A program made the position numbers and the translations under genes. Shown in pieces: positions 1-8,896 of a stretch of DNA of 64,000 nucleotides. Every line of letters starts with the position of its first letter. Position 1 is the stretch's first letter. The stretch spans positions 1,364,001-1,428,000 of the forward strand of contig NZ_SGXC01000001.1 of NCBI RefSeq assembly GCF_004216695.1, written 5' to 3'. The stretch comes from Pigmentiphaga kullae (GTDB taxonomy: Bacteria; Pseudomonadota; Gammaproteobacteria; Burkholderiales; Burkholderiaceae_B). The notes under the pieces are model-generated. The model was not told the DNA's origin and searched no databases. It worked only from the letters and a program-made list of their open reading frames with translations.

Positions 1-268
1 CCCGCGCGATGGCCTGGGTGCCGATGATGGCGCCCGCGCCGGCGCGGTTTTCCACCACGACGCTCTGGCCCCAGCGTTCGCCCAGCTTCATCGCGATCAG
101 CCGCGCCATGCCGTCGGTGGCGCCGCCCGGCGGCATGGGCACGATCATCCTGACGGGCTTTTGGGGATAGGTGGCCTGCGCGCGCAGCGCGGGCGACAGC
201 GCCAGGGCGGCCGTCGCGGCCAGCCACTGGCGGCGCCGGATGTCCGGCGAACAGGACGAGGTCGTCAT
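1..268 (-). CDS. Bug (TctC-like) periplasmic tricarboxylate-binding protein, N-terminal part (cut by window edge)
   Basis: This is the first 89 residues of an orphan substrate-binding protein of the tripartite tricarboxylate transporter family. A twin-Arg-like signal region (RRRQWLAATAALALSPALRA) is followed by the family's mature start YPQKPVRMIVPMPPGG and the VVVENRAGAGAIIGTQ segment. Its ATG overlaps the TGA of leuD by four bases (ATGA), so it is the last gene of a leuC-leuD-bug operon and probably binds the carboxylate that the dehydratase handles. The rest of the gene lies outside the window. No TctA/TctB membrane genes are visible. Confidence 0.9.
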   Translation of the reverse strand, partial: MTTSSCSPDIRRRQWLAATAALALSPALRAQATYPQKPVRMIVPMPPGGATDGMARLIAMKLGERWGQSVVVENRAGAGAIIGTQAIAR

Positions 269-906
269 GTCGATTCCTTGGGCGTGAAGGGAAGGTGGTG
301 TATCCATGGCCGGCGCAACGCGTCGTGCCGCTGGAAGTCGTCGATGAGGTCCTTGCGCTTGAAGGTCTGCGCGATCGGGTCGAGCCCTTCGAGCAGGGCC
401 TCGCGGCGCAGGGCCTGGATGTCGAAACCGATGCGCGCGCCGTCGGCGCCGGCCACGAAGCATTGCCGCAGGTCCACCGTCATGGGGGCGCCGGGGTGGC
501 TGCGCGCCTGCGCCGCCAGCGACTCCACGTCGGCGCGCGGCAGGCGCACGGGAAGCAGGCCGTTCTGGAAGCAGTTGCCGTAGAAGATATCGCCGAAGCT
601 GGGCGCGATGACGCAGCGCACGCCCAGCGCCAGCAGGGCCCAGACCGCGCCTTCGCGCGAGCTGCCGCAGCCGAAGTTGGCGCCGGCCAGCAGGATGCGC
701 GCATGCCGGGTGGCCGGCTGGTTGAAGACGAAATCCGGATCTTCCGTGCCGTCCGGGCGATAGCGCAGGGACTCGAAGCAATACGGGCCCAGTTCGTCGC
801 GCGCGACGCCGTTGAACAGGGGCTCGACCCGGATGATCAGGTCGGTGTCGATGTTGTCGCGCAGCAGCGGCGCGGCCACGGATTCCAGGCGGTCGAAGGG
901 CGTCAT
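265..906 (-). CDS. leuD: LeuD-type small subunit of an aconitase-family dehydratase
   Basis: 213 residues, the usual size for bacterial LeuD. It carries the swivel-domain signatures NIDTDLIIRVEPL near the N terminus and GANFGCGSSREGAVWALLALG followed by IAPSFGDIFYGNCFQNGLLP. The ATG overlaps the leuC stop (ATGA), indicating translational coupling. With LeuC it would form the 3-isopropylmalate dehydratase-type heterodimer. Because it sits in an operon with a Bug binding protein and a divergent GntR regulator rather than with leuB or leuA, a catabolic role on another alkylmalate or maleate is as likely as leucine synthesis. That is inference from context. Confidence 0.88.
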   Translation of the reverse strand: MTPFDRLESVAAPLLRDNIDTDLIIRVEPLFNGVARDELGPYCFESLRYRPDGTEDPDFVFNQPATRHARILLAGANFGCGSSREGAVWALLALGVRCVIAPSFGDIFYGNCFQNGLLPVRLPRADVESLAAQARSHPGAPMTVDLRQCFVAGADGARIGFDIQALRREALLEGLDPIAQTFKRKDLIDDFQRHDALRRPWIHHLPFTPKEST

Positions 907-2309
907 GCCAGGCTTGCCTCGAAGTCGCGGACGTCGCAGATCGCTCCGGCGACGGCCGCTGCCGCGGCCATGGCCGGGCTGGTCAGGTGGGTCCGCGCGC
1001 CGGGGCCCTGGCGGCCCACGAAGTTGCGGTTCGATGTCGAGACGACCCGCTGGCCGCGCGCGGCCAGGTCGCCGTTGGCGGCCAGGCACATGGAACAGCC
1101 GGGGTCGCGCCACTGGAAGCCGGCTGCCAGAAAGATTCCGTCCAGGCCTTCGGCCTCGGCGGCCCGTTTGACGCGTTCGGATCCGGGCACGACCCAGGCC
1201 TCGACGTGCGCGGCCACCTTGCGGCCCCGCGCGACGGCGGCGGCGCTGCGCAGGTCCGACAGGCGGGCGTTGGTGCAGGAGCCGATGAAGACCCGGTCGA
1301 TGGGCGTGCCGGCGATGCGCTGGCCCGGGTTCAGCCCCATGTAGTCGAGCGCGGCCTGCACGGCGTGCCGGCGCTGCGCATCGTCGATGCCGGCGGGGTC
1401 GGGCACGATGCCGTCGATGGCCACCACCTGTTCGGGGCTGGTGCCCCAGGTGACCTGCGGCGCGATGCCGGCCATGTCGATCAGCACCTCGCGGTCGAAG
1501 CGCGCGTCGGCATCGGAGCGCAGCGTGCGCCAGTAGGCGACCGCGGCTTCCCAGTCCCGCCCCGCGGGAGCGTAGGGCTTGCCGCGCAGATAGGCGCAGG
1601 TTTTCTCGTCGGGGGCGACCATGCCTATCTTCGCGCCCAGTTCGACCGAGAGGTTGCATAGCGTCAGCCGGGCTTCCACGTCCAGCGCGGATACGGCCTC
1701 GCCCGCGTATTCGATGGCGTGGCCGGTGCCGCCGGCCGTGCCGACCACCCCGGCGGCATGCAGGATCATGTCCTTGGCCGAGACGCCCGGGGCGGCCTGG
1801 CCGGCGAAGCGTATCCGCATGTTCTTCGGCTTGGCCTGGACCAGGGTCTGGGTGACGGCGACGTGCACGAACTCGCTGGCGCCGATGCCGAAACCCAGCG
1901 CGCCCAGTCCGCCGTGGGTGCAGGTATGGCTGTCGGCGCACACGACCAGGGCGCCCGGCAGCGTCAGTCCCTGTTCCGGCCCCATGACATGGACGATGCC
2001 CTGGGAGCCGCTGCCCACGTCGAAGACCCGGATGCCGCGCGCCTGCGCTTCGCGGCGCAGGTCGCCCAGCAGCCGCACGCCCTGGGGCGTCGGGCTGGCG
2101 CGCCCCGGCAGGGTGGAGACGGAATGGTCGGGAGAGGCGAAGGCCAGTTCCGGATTGCGCATTTGCAGGCCGCGCCGGCGCATGTCGACCAGTGCCTTGC
2201 TGCCCGCGTCCGTGATCAGGTGCCGATCCACGTGCAGCAGCGCGAAGCCGTCACCCAGATCGGCGACCACGTGGTCGTCCCAGATCTTGTCGAAGAGCGT
2301 ACGCGGCAT
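903..2309 (-). CDS. leuC: LeuC-type large subunit of an aconitase-family dehydratase
   Basis: 468 residues from MPRTLFDKIWDDHVV; an in-frame ATG lies three codons upstream. It shows the LeuC hallmarks: IDRHL-like HVDRHLITD, ADSHTCTHGGLGALGFGIG, and the three [4Fe-4S] ligands in FIGSCTNARL and DPGCSMCLA. It is the bacterial-length LeuC, clearly different from the shorter HacA-like protein at 57.4 kb. First gene of the leuC-leuD-bug operon, facing a GntR gene across a 140-base spacer with two dyads. Isopropylmalate dehydratase activity is the family default. The substrate here is uncertain because of the uptake and regulator context. Confidence 0.9.
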   Translation of the reverse strand: MPRTLFDKIWDDHVVADLGDGFALLHVDRHLITDAGSKALVDMRRRGLQMRNPELAFASPDHSVSTLPGRASPTPQGVRLLGDLRREAQARGIRVFDVGSGSQGIVHVMGPEQGLTLPGALVVCADSHTCTHGGLGALGFGIGASEFVHVAVTQTLVQAKPKNMRIRFAGQAAPGVSAKDMILHAAGVVGTAGGTGHAIEYAGEAVSALDVEARLTLCNLSVELGAKIGMVAPDEKTCAYLRGKPYAPAGRDWEAAVAYWRTLRSDADARFDREVLIDMAGIAPQVTWGTSPEQVVAIDGIVPDPAGIDDAQRRHAVQAALDYMGLNPGQRIAGTPIDRVFIGSCTNARLSDLRSAAAVARGRKVAAHVEAWVVPGSERVKRAAEAEGLDGIFLAAGFQWRDPGCSMCLAANGDLAARGQRVVSTSNRNFVGRQGPGARTHLTSPAMAAAAAVAGAICDVRDFEASLA

Positions 2310-2350
2310 CGGCACCATCTTTCCCCATCCCCATCCAGGGGTGAAATCGT

Positions 2351-2371
2351 ATAATCATTATGACAACATAA
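2351..2371. promoter_or_regulatory. Candidate GntR operator between leuC and gntR
   Basis: Two overlapping dyads lie in an AT-rich patch of an otherwise GC-rich region: ATAAT-C-ATTAT at 2351-2361 and TTATG-ACAA-CATAA at 2358-2371. They lie about 40 bases upstream of leuC and 80 bases upstream of gntR. The 4-base centre matches the spacing of the second GntR operator type in this window. Binding by the adjacent regulator is inferred. Confidence 0.5.
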
Positions 2372-2452
2372 CAAATTTTGTGCAAAGCGGGTCCCATGCG
2401 ACCGGCGTGCCACAATGGCGCTCCACGGCATGACCCGTGGCCCCGCGCACCC

Positions 2453-3184
2453 ATGCAGAAACTCAGCCGAAGCCTAGGAACCCCGCTCCACCACCAGATC
2501 GCCGCCGTCATCAAGGACGGCATCGCCAACGGACGCCACCAGCCCGGCGAGCGGCTGCCGACCGAGGACGCCTTGTGCAGGCTCTTTTCCGTCTCGCGCA
2601 TCACGGTGCGGCGGGCGATGCAAGGCCTGGAAGAGCAGGGGCTGATCGAGCGGCGCCAGGGGGACGGCACCTTCGTGGCCGAATCGGCGGCGGTGGTGTC
2701 CTTGCAGACGCCGCTGTCGGGCTTCATGGCCCAGGTCGCGGAAAGCCGCGCGCTCAGCACGCCGCGGCTGCTGTCCTTCCAGGAAGTGGAGGCGCCGCTC
2801 CAGGTGCAGACCGGCTTGATGCTGCAACCGGGCGAACGCGTGATGAAGCTCGTGCGCCTGCGCACGCGCGGCAACCTGCCCATCCTGCACAGCACGGCCT
2901 GGCTGCCGGTGGACATCGCCGCACATTTCCAGCCCGGGGACTTTTCCCGGCAGGCGTTGAGCGAATTGATGACGCGGGCCGGCTTTCCCTATTTCAGGAT
3001 AGAAGCGGCCGCGGGCGCGGCGCTGGCCGATCCGGTCCTGGCCCGCGATCTGCAGGTGCCCATCGGGTCGGCGCTGGTGGACGTGCGGCGCGTGGCGTTC
3101 GACCGGCACGGCCGGGCAATCGAGTACCAGCACGTGCTGGGCCCGTCCGACCGCTACCAGATGCGCGTGACGATGCGCGGGTAG
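2453..3184 (+). CDS. GntR-family regulator, HutC/UTRA subgroup
   Basis: 243 residues from MQKLSRSLGTPLHHQ. The N-terminal winged helix includes IKDGIANGRHQPGERLPTE and the recognition region LFSVSRITVRRAMQGLEEQG followed by GDGTFVAE. The C-terminal half is a UTRA ligand-binding fold with ERVMKLVRLR and the closing IEYQHVLGPSDRYQMRV. Start chosen at the internal ATG, since the helix-turn-helix begins about 15 residues later. Divergent from leuC-leuD-bug, so it probably senses the organic acid those genes import or convert and autoregulates from the shared spacer. Confidence 0.9.
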   Translation: MQKLSRSLGTPLHHQIAAVIKDGIANGRHQPGERLPTEDALCRLFSVSRITVRRAMQGLEEQGLIERRQGDGTFVAESAAVVSLQTPLSGFMAQVAESRALSTPRLLSFQEVEAPLQVQTGLMLQPGERVMKLVRLRTRGNLPILHSTAWLPVDIAAHFQPGDFSRQALSELMTRAGFPYFRIEAAAGAALADPVLARDLQVPIGSALVDVRRVAFDRHGRAIEYQHVLGPSDRYQMRVTMRG

Positions 3185-3194
3185 TTCCTGGTCC

Positions 3195-4265
3195 TCAGGC
3201 CTGGAACAGGTCGTTGCGGCCGAACAGTCCGCTCAGCAGTTTCTTCACCGGCGCGGGCAGCGCCGCGTCGGCCAGTTCGCCGTGCGGCAGCCAGACCTGC
3301 GGATGGTCCCCTTCGCGCAGGGCCAGCGAACCCGCCTGCACGTGCCAGGGCTCCACGTGCAGCTTGAAGTGAGTGAAGGTGTGCGAGAACACCGGCAGCC
3401 GGATGGTCTCGGCCGGCGCCACCCCCAGGATGCGGCAGGCTTGCGCGGGATCCCCGTCGGCGAATTCCGGCAGGCTCCACAGGCCGCCCCAGATGCCCGG
3501 GGAAGGCCGGCGCTGCAACAGGATCTCGCCGGCCTTCTCGATCACCAGCATGCCGGTATGCCGCTCGGGCACGGCCTTGCGTTCGCGCGGCGTGGGCAGT
3601 TCGTGCTGCCTGGCCTCGCGCAGCGCGACACAGGTCTCGCGCACGGGACAGCGCCCGCAGTCCGGATCCCCGCGCGTGCACAGCGTGGCGCCCAGGTCCA
3701 TCAGGCCCTGCGTGTAGCGCCGCATTTCATCGGCCGCCCCGGGCCCGTCGGCCGGCACCTCGGCATGCGCGATGGCCCACATGCGCTGTTCCACCGCGCG
3801 TTTGGTGGGGTCGCCCTCGATGCCGAAATGGCGCGCGAAGACCCGCTTCACGTTGCCGTCCAGGATGGGGCTGCGCTCGCCATAGGCGAACGCGGCGATC
3901 GCCGCCGCCGTCGAGCGGCCGATGCCGGGCAGGGTCTCGATGTCCGCCGCCGTGGGCGGAAACCGCCCGCCCCAGTCCGACACGACCTGCCGGGCACAGG
4001 CGTGCAGGTTCCGCGCCCGCGTGTAATAGCCCAGCCCCGCCCACAAGGCCATGACCTCGCCTTCGTCGGCGGCGGCCAGGTCGGCCACCGCGGGAAATTT
4101 CGCCAGGAAGCGCTCGTAATACGGAATCACGGTCGCGACCTGGGTCTGCTGCAGCATGATCTCCGACAGCCAGATGCGATACGGATCCTGCGTGTTCTGC
4201 CAGGGCAGCGTATGCCGCCCGTTCTGGCGCTGCCACTGCGCCACGCGCCGGGAAAAAGCAATCAT
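3195..4265 (-). CDS. mutY: A/G-specific adenine DNA glycosylase MutY
   Basis: 356 residues. Base-excision repair enzyme removing adenine opposite 8-oxoguanine. Seen: LSEIMLQQTQV with the catalytic Glu, the helix-hairpin-helix LPGIGRSTAAAIAAF followed by the catalytic Asp in ILDGNVKRV, a [4Fe-4S] loop of the form C-x6-C-x2-C-x5-C (CTRGDPDCGRCPVRETC), and a C-terminal NUDIX-like 8-oxoG recognition domain. Start set at MIAFSRRVAQW, where family homology begins; the 63 in-frame residues upstream are low-complexity and overlap the GC hairpin. Lies downstream of mutM on the same strand, pairing the two GO-system enzymes. Confidence 0.96.
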   Translation of the reverse strand: MIAFSRRVAQWQRQNGRHTLPWQNTQDPYRIWLSEIMLQQTQVATVIPYYERFLAKFPAVADLAAADEGEVMALWAGLGYYTRARNLHACARQVVSDWGGRFPPTAADIETLPGIGRSTAAAIAAFAYGERSPILDGNVKRVFARHFGIEGDPTKRAVEQRMWAIAHAEVPADGPGAADEMRRYTQGLMDLGATLCTRGDPDCGRCPVRETCVALREARQHELPTPRERKAVPERHTGMLVIEKAGEILLQRRPSPGIWGGLWSLPEFADGDPAQACRILGVAPAETIRLPVFSHTFTHFKLHVEPWHVQAGSLALREGDHPQVWLPHGELADAALPAPVKKLLSGLFGRNDLFQA

Positions 4266-4405
4266 GTCATGTGTTCCATCTAGCTGCTGCGCGCCCCGGA
4301 GTGTACGGCCACCGGCTACGCCATGCCACGGCAAATACGCCAGTTGGCGCCAGCCTATTGTTTCCCCAGGATGCGGTGGATCCGGCTCCGCCGGTCCACT
4401 CGCAT

Positions 4406-4440
4406 CGCCCCCTGGGGGGCGCGCGAAGCGCGTAGGGGGG
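4406..4440. terminator. GC-rich hairpin downstream of mutM (probable terminator / dispersed repeat unit)
   Basis: Starts as CGCCCCCTGGGGGGCG and continues through GCGCGCGAAGCGCG to a final G-run, immediately after the mutM stop. Two alternative foldings are possible: C-run with the first G-run, or C-run with the last G-run enclosing a GCGC hairpin. It resembles GC-rich intergenic units that I recall from Burkholderiales genomes. There is no T tract, so termination is not certain. The remaining stretch up to mutY (4266-4405) shows no gene. Confidence 0.45.
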
Positions 4441-4441
4441 G

Positions 4442-5263
4442 TCACCTTTGGCATTTAGGGCAGTAATAGGTCGCCCGTTGTCCTTGTACCAGCCTGCGGA
4501 TCGGCGTCTCGCACACCCGGCAGGGCTGGCCCGCCCGGTCGTAGACCCGCGCGTCGATCTGGAAATAGCCCGATTCGCCTCCCGCGCCCACGTAGTCGCG
4601 CAGCGAGCTGCCGCCGGCCCGGATGGCGTCGTCCAGCGTGGCGCGCACCGCTGCCGCCAGCTTGTCGTAGCGGGCCGCCGAGATGCGTCCGGCGGCGGTG
4701 CGCGGGTGGATGCCGGCGCGGAACAGGCTTTCCGATGCATAGATGTTGCCGACCCCGACGACGATGTCGCCCATCAACAGGGCCTGCTTGATGGGGGCGC
4801 TGCGGCGGCGGGTGTGGCGGAACAGCCAGCCGCCGTCGAAGCGGTCATCGAAAGGCTCGATGCCCAGGCTGGCCAGCAGGGGATGGCTTTCCACCGGTCC
4901 GGCCGCCGCGTCGTGCCACAGCACCGCGCCGAAGCGCCGGGGGTCGTGCAGGCGCAGGACCGCCTGGTCGAACACCCAGTCGACGTGGTCGTGCTTGCGC
5001 GGCGCCTCGTCCGGATGCACGTGGCGCAGCGAGCCTGACATGCCCAGGTGGACGATCAGCCAGCCATGCTCGAATTGCATCAAAAGGTATTTGCCGCGCC
5101 GGCCCGTGGCCAGCACGCGGCGCCCCTCGACCAGGGCGGCGAGACCGGCGGGAACGGGCCAGCGCAGGCGGGGTTCGCGCACGATCAGGCGGCGCAGTTC
5201 GCGCCCTTCCACCGTGGGCGCGATGCCCCGGCGGGTGGTTTCTACTTCGGGAAGTTCGGGCAT
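4442..5263 (-). CDS. mutM: Formamidopyrimidine-DNA glycosylase MutM/Fpg
   Basis: 273 residues. Excises 8-oxoguanine and formamidopyrimidines. It begins [14 protein letters not shown] with the catalytic Pro-Glu, has the beta-hairpin Lys in [10 protein letters not shown], and ends in a Cys4 zinc finger ([11 protein letters not shown]..., ...YYCPKCQR). Length is typical and the N terminus is fixed by the essential P2-E3. Paired with mutY downstream on the same strand and divergent from the TPR gene. Confidence 0.98.
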   Translation of the reverse strand: MPELPEVETTRRGIAPTVEGRELRRLIVREPRLRWPVPAGLAALVEGRRVLATGRRGKYLLMQFEHGWLIVHLGMSGSLRHVHPDEAPRKHDHVDWVFDQAVLRLHDPRRFGAVLWHDAAAGPVESHPLLASLGIEPFDDRFDGGWLFRHTRRRSAPIKQALLMGDIVVGVGNIYASESLFRAGIHPRTAAGRISAARYDKLAAAVRATLDDAIRAGGSSLRDYVGAGGESGYFQIDARVYDRAGQPCRVCETPIRRLVQGQRATYYCPKCQR

Positions 5264-5431
5264 GGCGTTTGCTGCTTGCGCGCGATGAACTGTTGGCGCG
5301 GCCGGCAGTCCGATGAGTAAAGCCTGGGTTCCAGCGTATCCGCGCCTGTCGCCGCCGGCCGTCGGGTAGTAAGCGCAGTGCTAACATCAACGAATATGGA
5401 CGGCGTCGGCGATACGCCAAGGAATTGTGCC

Positions 5432-7222
5432 ATGTTGTTTAACGCTCATCGTTTGAAGCTGGCGGCCGCATGGGTCGGGCTGGCGACGGCCGTATCGGCC
5501 GTGTCCGCCCAGAACGCGCCCCCGGCGTCCGACGAGTTGCTGGTTCCGGGCCTCAGCCTGTCCCCCATGGGGCGCGCGATCGGGCCCAGGGCACTCCCCA
5601 ACGTCGATCTGTCGGCCGAGATCCTGTTCCAGGTGCTTGCCTCGGAAGTGGCCGCCCAGCGCGGCGCCTTCGGGCCCGCCACCAGCACGACGCTGGACCT
5701 GGCCGAGAAAACGCGCGATCCGCGCCTGGCGCGCCGCGCGGTCGAGTTCGCGCTGGCCGGCGGCGACCTGGTGCGCGCGCTCGATGCCGCCCAGGCCTGG
5801 GCCGAACTGGACCCGGCCGACGTCGAGGCGCGGCAGACCGCCTTGTCGCTGGCCGCCGCGGCGGGGCGGGTCGAAGGCATGGGGTCGGCGCTGCGGGCCC
5901 GCATCGCGGCCGCTCCCGACAAGTCCGTCGCCATCGTCGATGCCCGCCGGGTCGTCGCCCGCCTGGACGACAAGCGCAAGGCGCTGTCCATCCTGGAAGA
6001 GGCGCTGACCGACGTACGCAACCTGCCGGAAGCGCATCTGGCCCTGTCGCGCGTCGCCGCGGCGGCCGGCGACAAGCCGCGCGCGCTGCAAGAGGCCCGC
6101 GCGGCGCTCGATGCCCAGCCCGATTCCGAAGCGGCCGCCATGCTGGCCTTGCAGATGGGCGTGGAAACCGAGCCCGAGCAGTCGGTGGCGCGGGCGCGCG
6201 CCTTCATCGCCACCCATGCGGAATCGCGCAACCTGCGCGTGCTGCTGGCGCGCGCGCTGGCCTCGCTGAAGGACTACGACGGCGCGCGCGACGAGTTGCA
6301 GGCCCTGGCGCGCGCCAACCCCGAGGATTTCGAGATCCTGTACATGCAGGGCGTGCTGGCCTACCAGTCGCAGCGCCCCTCGGACGCCGACGGCTATCTC
6401 AGGCAATACCTGGACGTGCACGAGCAGCGCACGGCCAAGGGCGCCGCGCCGCTGCCCGAGGCGGACAACGCGCTGTTCCTGCGCGTGCAGATCGCCGAGG
6501 ACCAGCAGCGCTACGACGATGCCTTCGACCTGCTGGCCAAGGTCGACGATCCCGATGCCGCGCTGCCGGCGCGCCTGCGCCAGGCCGTCCTGCGCGGCAA
6601 GCAGGGCCGCGTGGACGACGCCCGCCGCATCCTGGGCCTGATCGACCCGCGCGACGTTCGCGAAGGCAGCCAGGTGGCCCTGACCGAGGCGCAGATCCTG
6701 CGCAATGCCGGCGACCGAGACGAGGCGGTCAAGGTGCTCGAGGCGGCCAACCAGCGCTACCCCGATGCGCCCGACCTGATGTACGACCTGGCCATGCTGT
6801 ACGAGCAGCAGAACCGGATCGACGAGATGGAAAACCGGCTGCGCCGGATCATCGCGATCAAGCCCGACCATGCCCATGCGTACAACGCCCTGGGCTATTC
6901 GCTGGCCGACCGCAACGTCAGGCTGCCCGAGGCCAGGCGGCTGATCGAGCGGGCCATGAACCTGGCCCCCGACGATCCCTTCATCATCGACAGCATGGGC
7001 TGGGTCCATTACCGCATGGGCGACAACGCCAAGGCGCTGTCCTACCTCGAGCGCGCCTACGAGATCCGGCCCGACGCCGAGATCGCCGTGCACCTGGGCG
7101 AGGTGCTGTGGGCTTCGGGCCAGCAGGCCCGCGCGCGCCAGCTGTGGCGCGAGGTCCAGTCCAAGGACCCGTCCAACGCCGCGTTGCGGGGCACCCTGGC
7201 GCGCCTCGACGTGACGCTGTGA
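5432..7222 (+). CDS. Exported tetratricopeptide-repeat protein
   Basis: 596 residues. Start at MLFNAHRLKL, preceded by AAGGA; a hydrophobic signal region ends near AVSAVSAQ. The rest is a helical TPR superhelix. Recognisable repeats near the C terminus include HAYNALGYSLADRN, DPFIIDSMGWVHYRMGD and LSYLERAYEIRPD. Proteins of this type sit immediately upstream of lolB in many betaproteobacteria. The lolB GTG overlaps this stop by four bases, so co-expression is near certain. A periplasmic or outer-membrane assembly role is plausible, but no specific function can be read from sequence. Confidence 0.9.
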   Translation: MLFNAHRLKLAAAWVGLATAVSAVSAQNAPPASDELLVPGLSLSPMGRAIGPRALPNVDLSAEILFQVLASEVAAQRGAFGPATSTTLDLAEKTRDPRLARRAVEFALAGGDLVRALDAAQAWAELDPADVEARQTALSLAAAAGRVEGMGSALRARIAAAPDKSVAIVDARRVVARLDDKRKALSILEEALTDVRNLPEAHLALSRVAAAAGDKPRALQEARAALDAQPDSEAAAMLALQMGVETEPEQSVARARAFIATHAESRNLRVLLARALASLKDYDGARDELQALARANPEDFEILYMQGVLAYQSQRPSDADGYLRQYLDVHEQRTAKGAAPLPEADNALFLRVQIAEDQQRYDDAFDLLAKVDDPDAALPARLRQAVLRGKQGRVDDARRILGLIDPRDVREGSQVALTEAQILRNAGDRDEAVKVLEAANQRYPDAPDLMYDLAMLYEQQNRIDEMENRLRRIIAIKPDHAHAYNALGYSLADRNVRLPEARRLIERAMNLAPDDPFIIDSMGWVHYRMGDNAKALSYLERAYEIRPDAEIAVHLGEVLWASGQQARARQLWREVQSKDPSNAALRGTLARLDVTL

Positions 7223-7812
7223 TCCGCCTGCCAAGCCTGGCCCTGGCCCGCGTGGCCGCCGCGGGCGCGCTGGCCGCGATGCTGGCGGCCTGTGCCGTGC
7301 CGGTTCCCATCCCCGCGCCCCAGGGCGCGGACGAAAGCCGCTCGCTGTCGCGGGTGGGCCGGTTCGCGCTGCGTATCGAGGAAGCGGGCGGCAAGCAGAA
7401 CGCGGTGCAGGGCAGCTTCGCCTGGCGCGACGACGGCAGCCGCCTCGCGCTCGACCTCGTGTCGCCGCTGGGCGCGACCCTGGCGCGGGTCGAGGCCGTG
7501 CCGGGCGAGGCGCTGCTGCGCGAATCCAACGGCAAGGAAACCCGGGCCGCCGATCCCGACGAACTGGTGGCGGTCGTGCTGGGCAGCGATATCCCGGTAT
7601 CCGGCCTGCGCGACTGGCTGCACGGCCGCCTGGCGGCCCAGCCGCCCGCCGACGTGGTCGAGCGCGACGAACAAGGCCGTCCGCTGGTGTTCGACCAGGC
7701 GGGCTGGCGCGTGACCGCCCGGCAGTACGACGCGCTGGGCCCCACGCGGCTGCAGATGGCGCGCAACGAAGGCGGGCAGGACGTGGACCTGCGCCTGGTC
7801 ATCAATCCCTAG
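7219..7812 (+). CDS. lolB: Outer-membrane lipoprotein insertion factor LolB
   Basis: 197 residues starting at GTG, whose first bases overlap the preceding TGA (GTGA). The signal peptide ends in lipobox LAAC with the acylated Cys at residue 25. The body has the LolB pattern [38 protein letters not shown] and the late WRVTARQYD. LolB accepts lipoproteins from LolA and inserts them in the outer membrane. Gene order TPR-lolB-ispE is the usual one. Confidence 0.94.
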   Translation: MIRLPSLALARVAAAGALAAMLAACAVPVPIPAPQGADESRSLSRVGRFALRIEEAGGKQNAVQGSFAWRDDGSRLALDLVSPLGATLARVEAVPGEALLRESNGKETRAADPDELVAVVLGSDIPVSGLRDWLHGRLAAQPPADVVERDEQGRPLVFDQAGWRVTARQYDALGPTRLQMARNEGGQDVDLRLVINP

Positions 7813-7819
7813 GGCCGCC

Positions 7820-8716
7820 ATGACCGCCGAATTGCGCGACGTCCCCGCGCCCGCGAAGATCAACCTGTTCCTGCACGTGGTCGGACGCCGCCCCGACGGC
7901 TACCACCTGTTGCAGACCGCCTTCCGTTTCATCGACCTCCAGGACACGCTGCATTTCCGCGCCCGCTCGGACGGCCTCATCGTCCGCGCCTACGACCTGC
8001 CCGACGTGGCCGAGGATGCCGACCTGGTCGTGCGCGCGGCGCGCGCCCTGCAGCAGGCTACCGGCTGCGCGCAGGGCGCCGAGATCGGCCTGGAGAAGCG
8101 GATACCCGCCGGCGGCGGCCTGGGCGGCGGATCCAGCGACGCGGCCACGGTGCTGCTGGCGCTGAACCGCCTGTGGGGCACCGGCCTGTCGCGGCGCGAG
8201 CTGATGCGGCTCGCGCTGCCCCTGGGCGCGGACGTGCCCGTGTTCGTGTTCGGCCGCAACGCCTTCGCCGAGGGCGTGGGCGAGGAACTGACCGCGATCG
8301 ACCTGCCGCCGCGCTGGTACGTCGTGGTCCAGCCGGACGCCAGCGTGCCGACCGCCGACGTATTCCGCGCACCTGAATTGACAAGAGATACGCCACGCGT
8401 CAAAATAGCGGACTTTCCTCGGGGAACATTTGAATGTTCCTGCGGGAACGATCTGGAACCCGTCGTTTTTGCCCGCTTTTCGGAAGTGGGGCGGATCGCG
8501 GCGGTGCTTGCCCAGGCCCTTGACGGCGCCCGGGTCAGGATGTCCGGATCGGGCGCGTGCCTATTTGTCGAATGCGACACGCAGGCGCAGGCCGATGGCG
8601 CGGTGGATAGAATCGCCGCTACAATGCAAGACCAGCCCAGCGGGCTGTCGGCGTTGAGAGTGAACCTGGCATGTGCCGGACTCGATGCGCATCCGCTGCT
8701 GGACTGGGCCGCGTAA
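7820..8716 (+). CDS. ispE: 4-diphosphocytidyl-2-C-methyl-D-erythritol kinase IspE
   Basis: 298 residues. GHMP kinase of the MEP isoprenoid pathway. Seen: [21 protein letters not shown] at the N terminus with the catalytic Lys, the glycine-rich ATP loop [14 protein letters not shown], and the C-terminal [13 protein letters not shown]. The codons for residues around 185-215 form a patch of about 100 bases of lower GC that contains a promoter-like sequence and a dyad (listed separately). It follows lolB after seven bases. Confidence 0.96.
   Translation: MTAELRDVPAPAKINLFLHVVGRRPDGYHLLQTAFRFIDLQDTLHFRARSDGLIVRAYDLPDVAEDADLVVRAARALQQATGCAQGAEIGLEKRIPAGGGLGGGSSDAATVLLALNRLWGTGLSRRELMRLALPLGADVPVFVFGRNAFAEGVGEELTAIDLPPRWYVVVQPDASVPTADVFRAPELTRDTPRVKIADFPRGTFECSCGNDLEPVVFARFSEVGRIAAVLAQALDGARVRMSGSGACLFVECDTQAQADGAVDRIAATMQDQPSGLSALRVNLACAGLDAHPLLDWAA
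8378..8440 (+). promoter_or_regulatory. Intragenic promoter-like element with downstream dyad inside ispE
   Basis: A perfect -35 hexamer TTGACA (8378-8383) is followed after 17 bases by CAAAAT (8401-8406). Next comes the dyad GGAACATT-TG-AATGTTCC (8423-8440). It is oriented toward tRNA-Gln and prs, about 400 bases downstream. Such a match is unusual inside a GC-rich coding sequence. Confidence 0.45.
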
Positions 8717-8805
8717 GCGGCCACCGAATCGAGGGCGTTCCGCCGCAGCCGGACGCCAGCGCAGCAAGTTTCGATGCTCACGCAGTTCCTGCGGGGGCAA
8801 CGAGT

Positions 8806-8882
8806 TGGGGAGTCGCCAAGTTGGTTAAGGCACCGGATTTTGATTCCGGCATGCGAGGGTTCGAGTCCTTCCTCCCCAGCCA
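8806..8882 (+). tRNA. tRNA-Gln (anticodon TTG)
   Basis: Complete cloverleaf. Acceptor TGGGGAG pairs with CTCCCCA at 8872-8878. The anticodon arm CCGGA-TTTTGAT-TCCGG places anticodon TTG in the loop, and the T arm is GAGGG-TTCGAGT-CCTTC-like. The discriminator G is followed by an encoded CCA (8880-8882). Its place between ispE and prs is conserved in betaproteobacteria. Confidence 0.97.
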
Positions 8883-8896
8883 AAGTCTTTGACCTA

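Noticed and set aside
907-1941. N-terminal extension of the leuD frame into leuC
   Set aside because: The protein before MTPFDRLES is out-of-frame reading of leuC; leuD proper starts at the ATG overlapping the leuC stop.
5387-7234. Long open frame antisense to the TPR gene (about 615 codons)
   Set aside because: It mirrors the TPR/lolB genes exactly, has no recognisable fold and is a typical shadow in GC-rich DNA.
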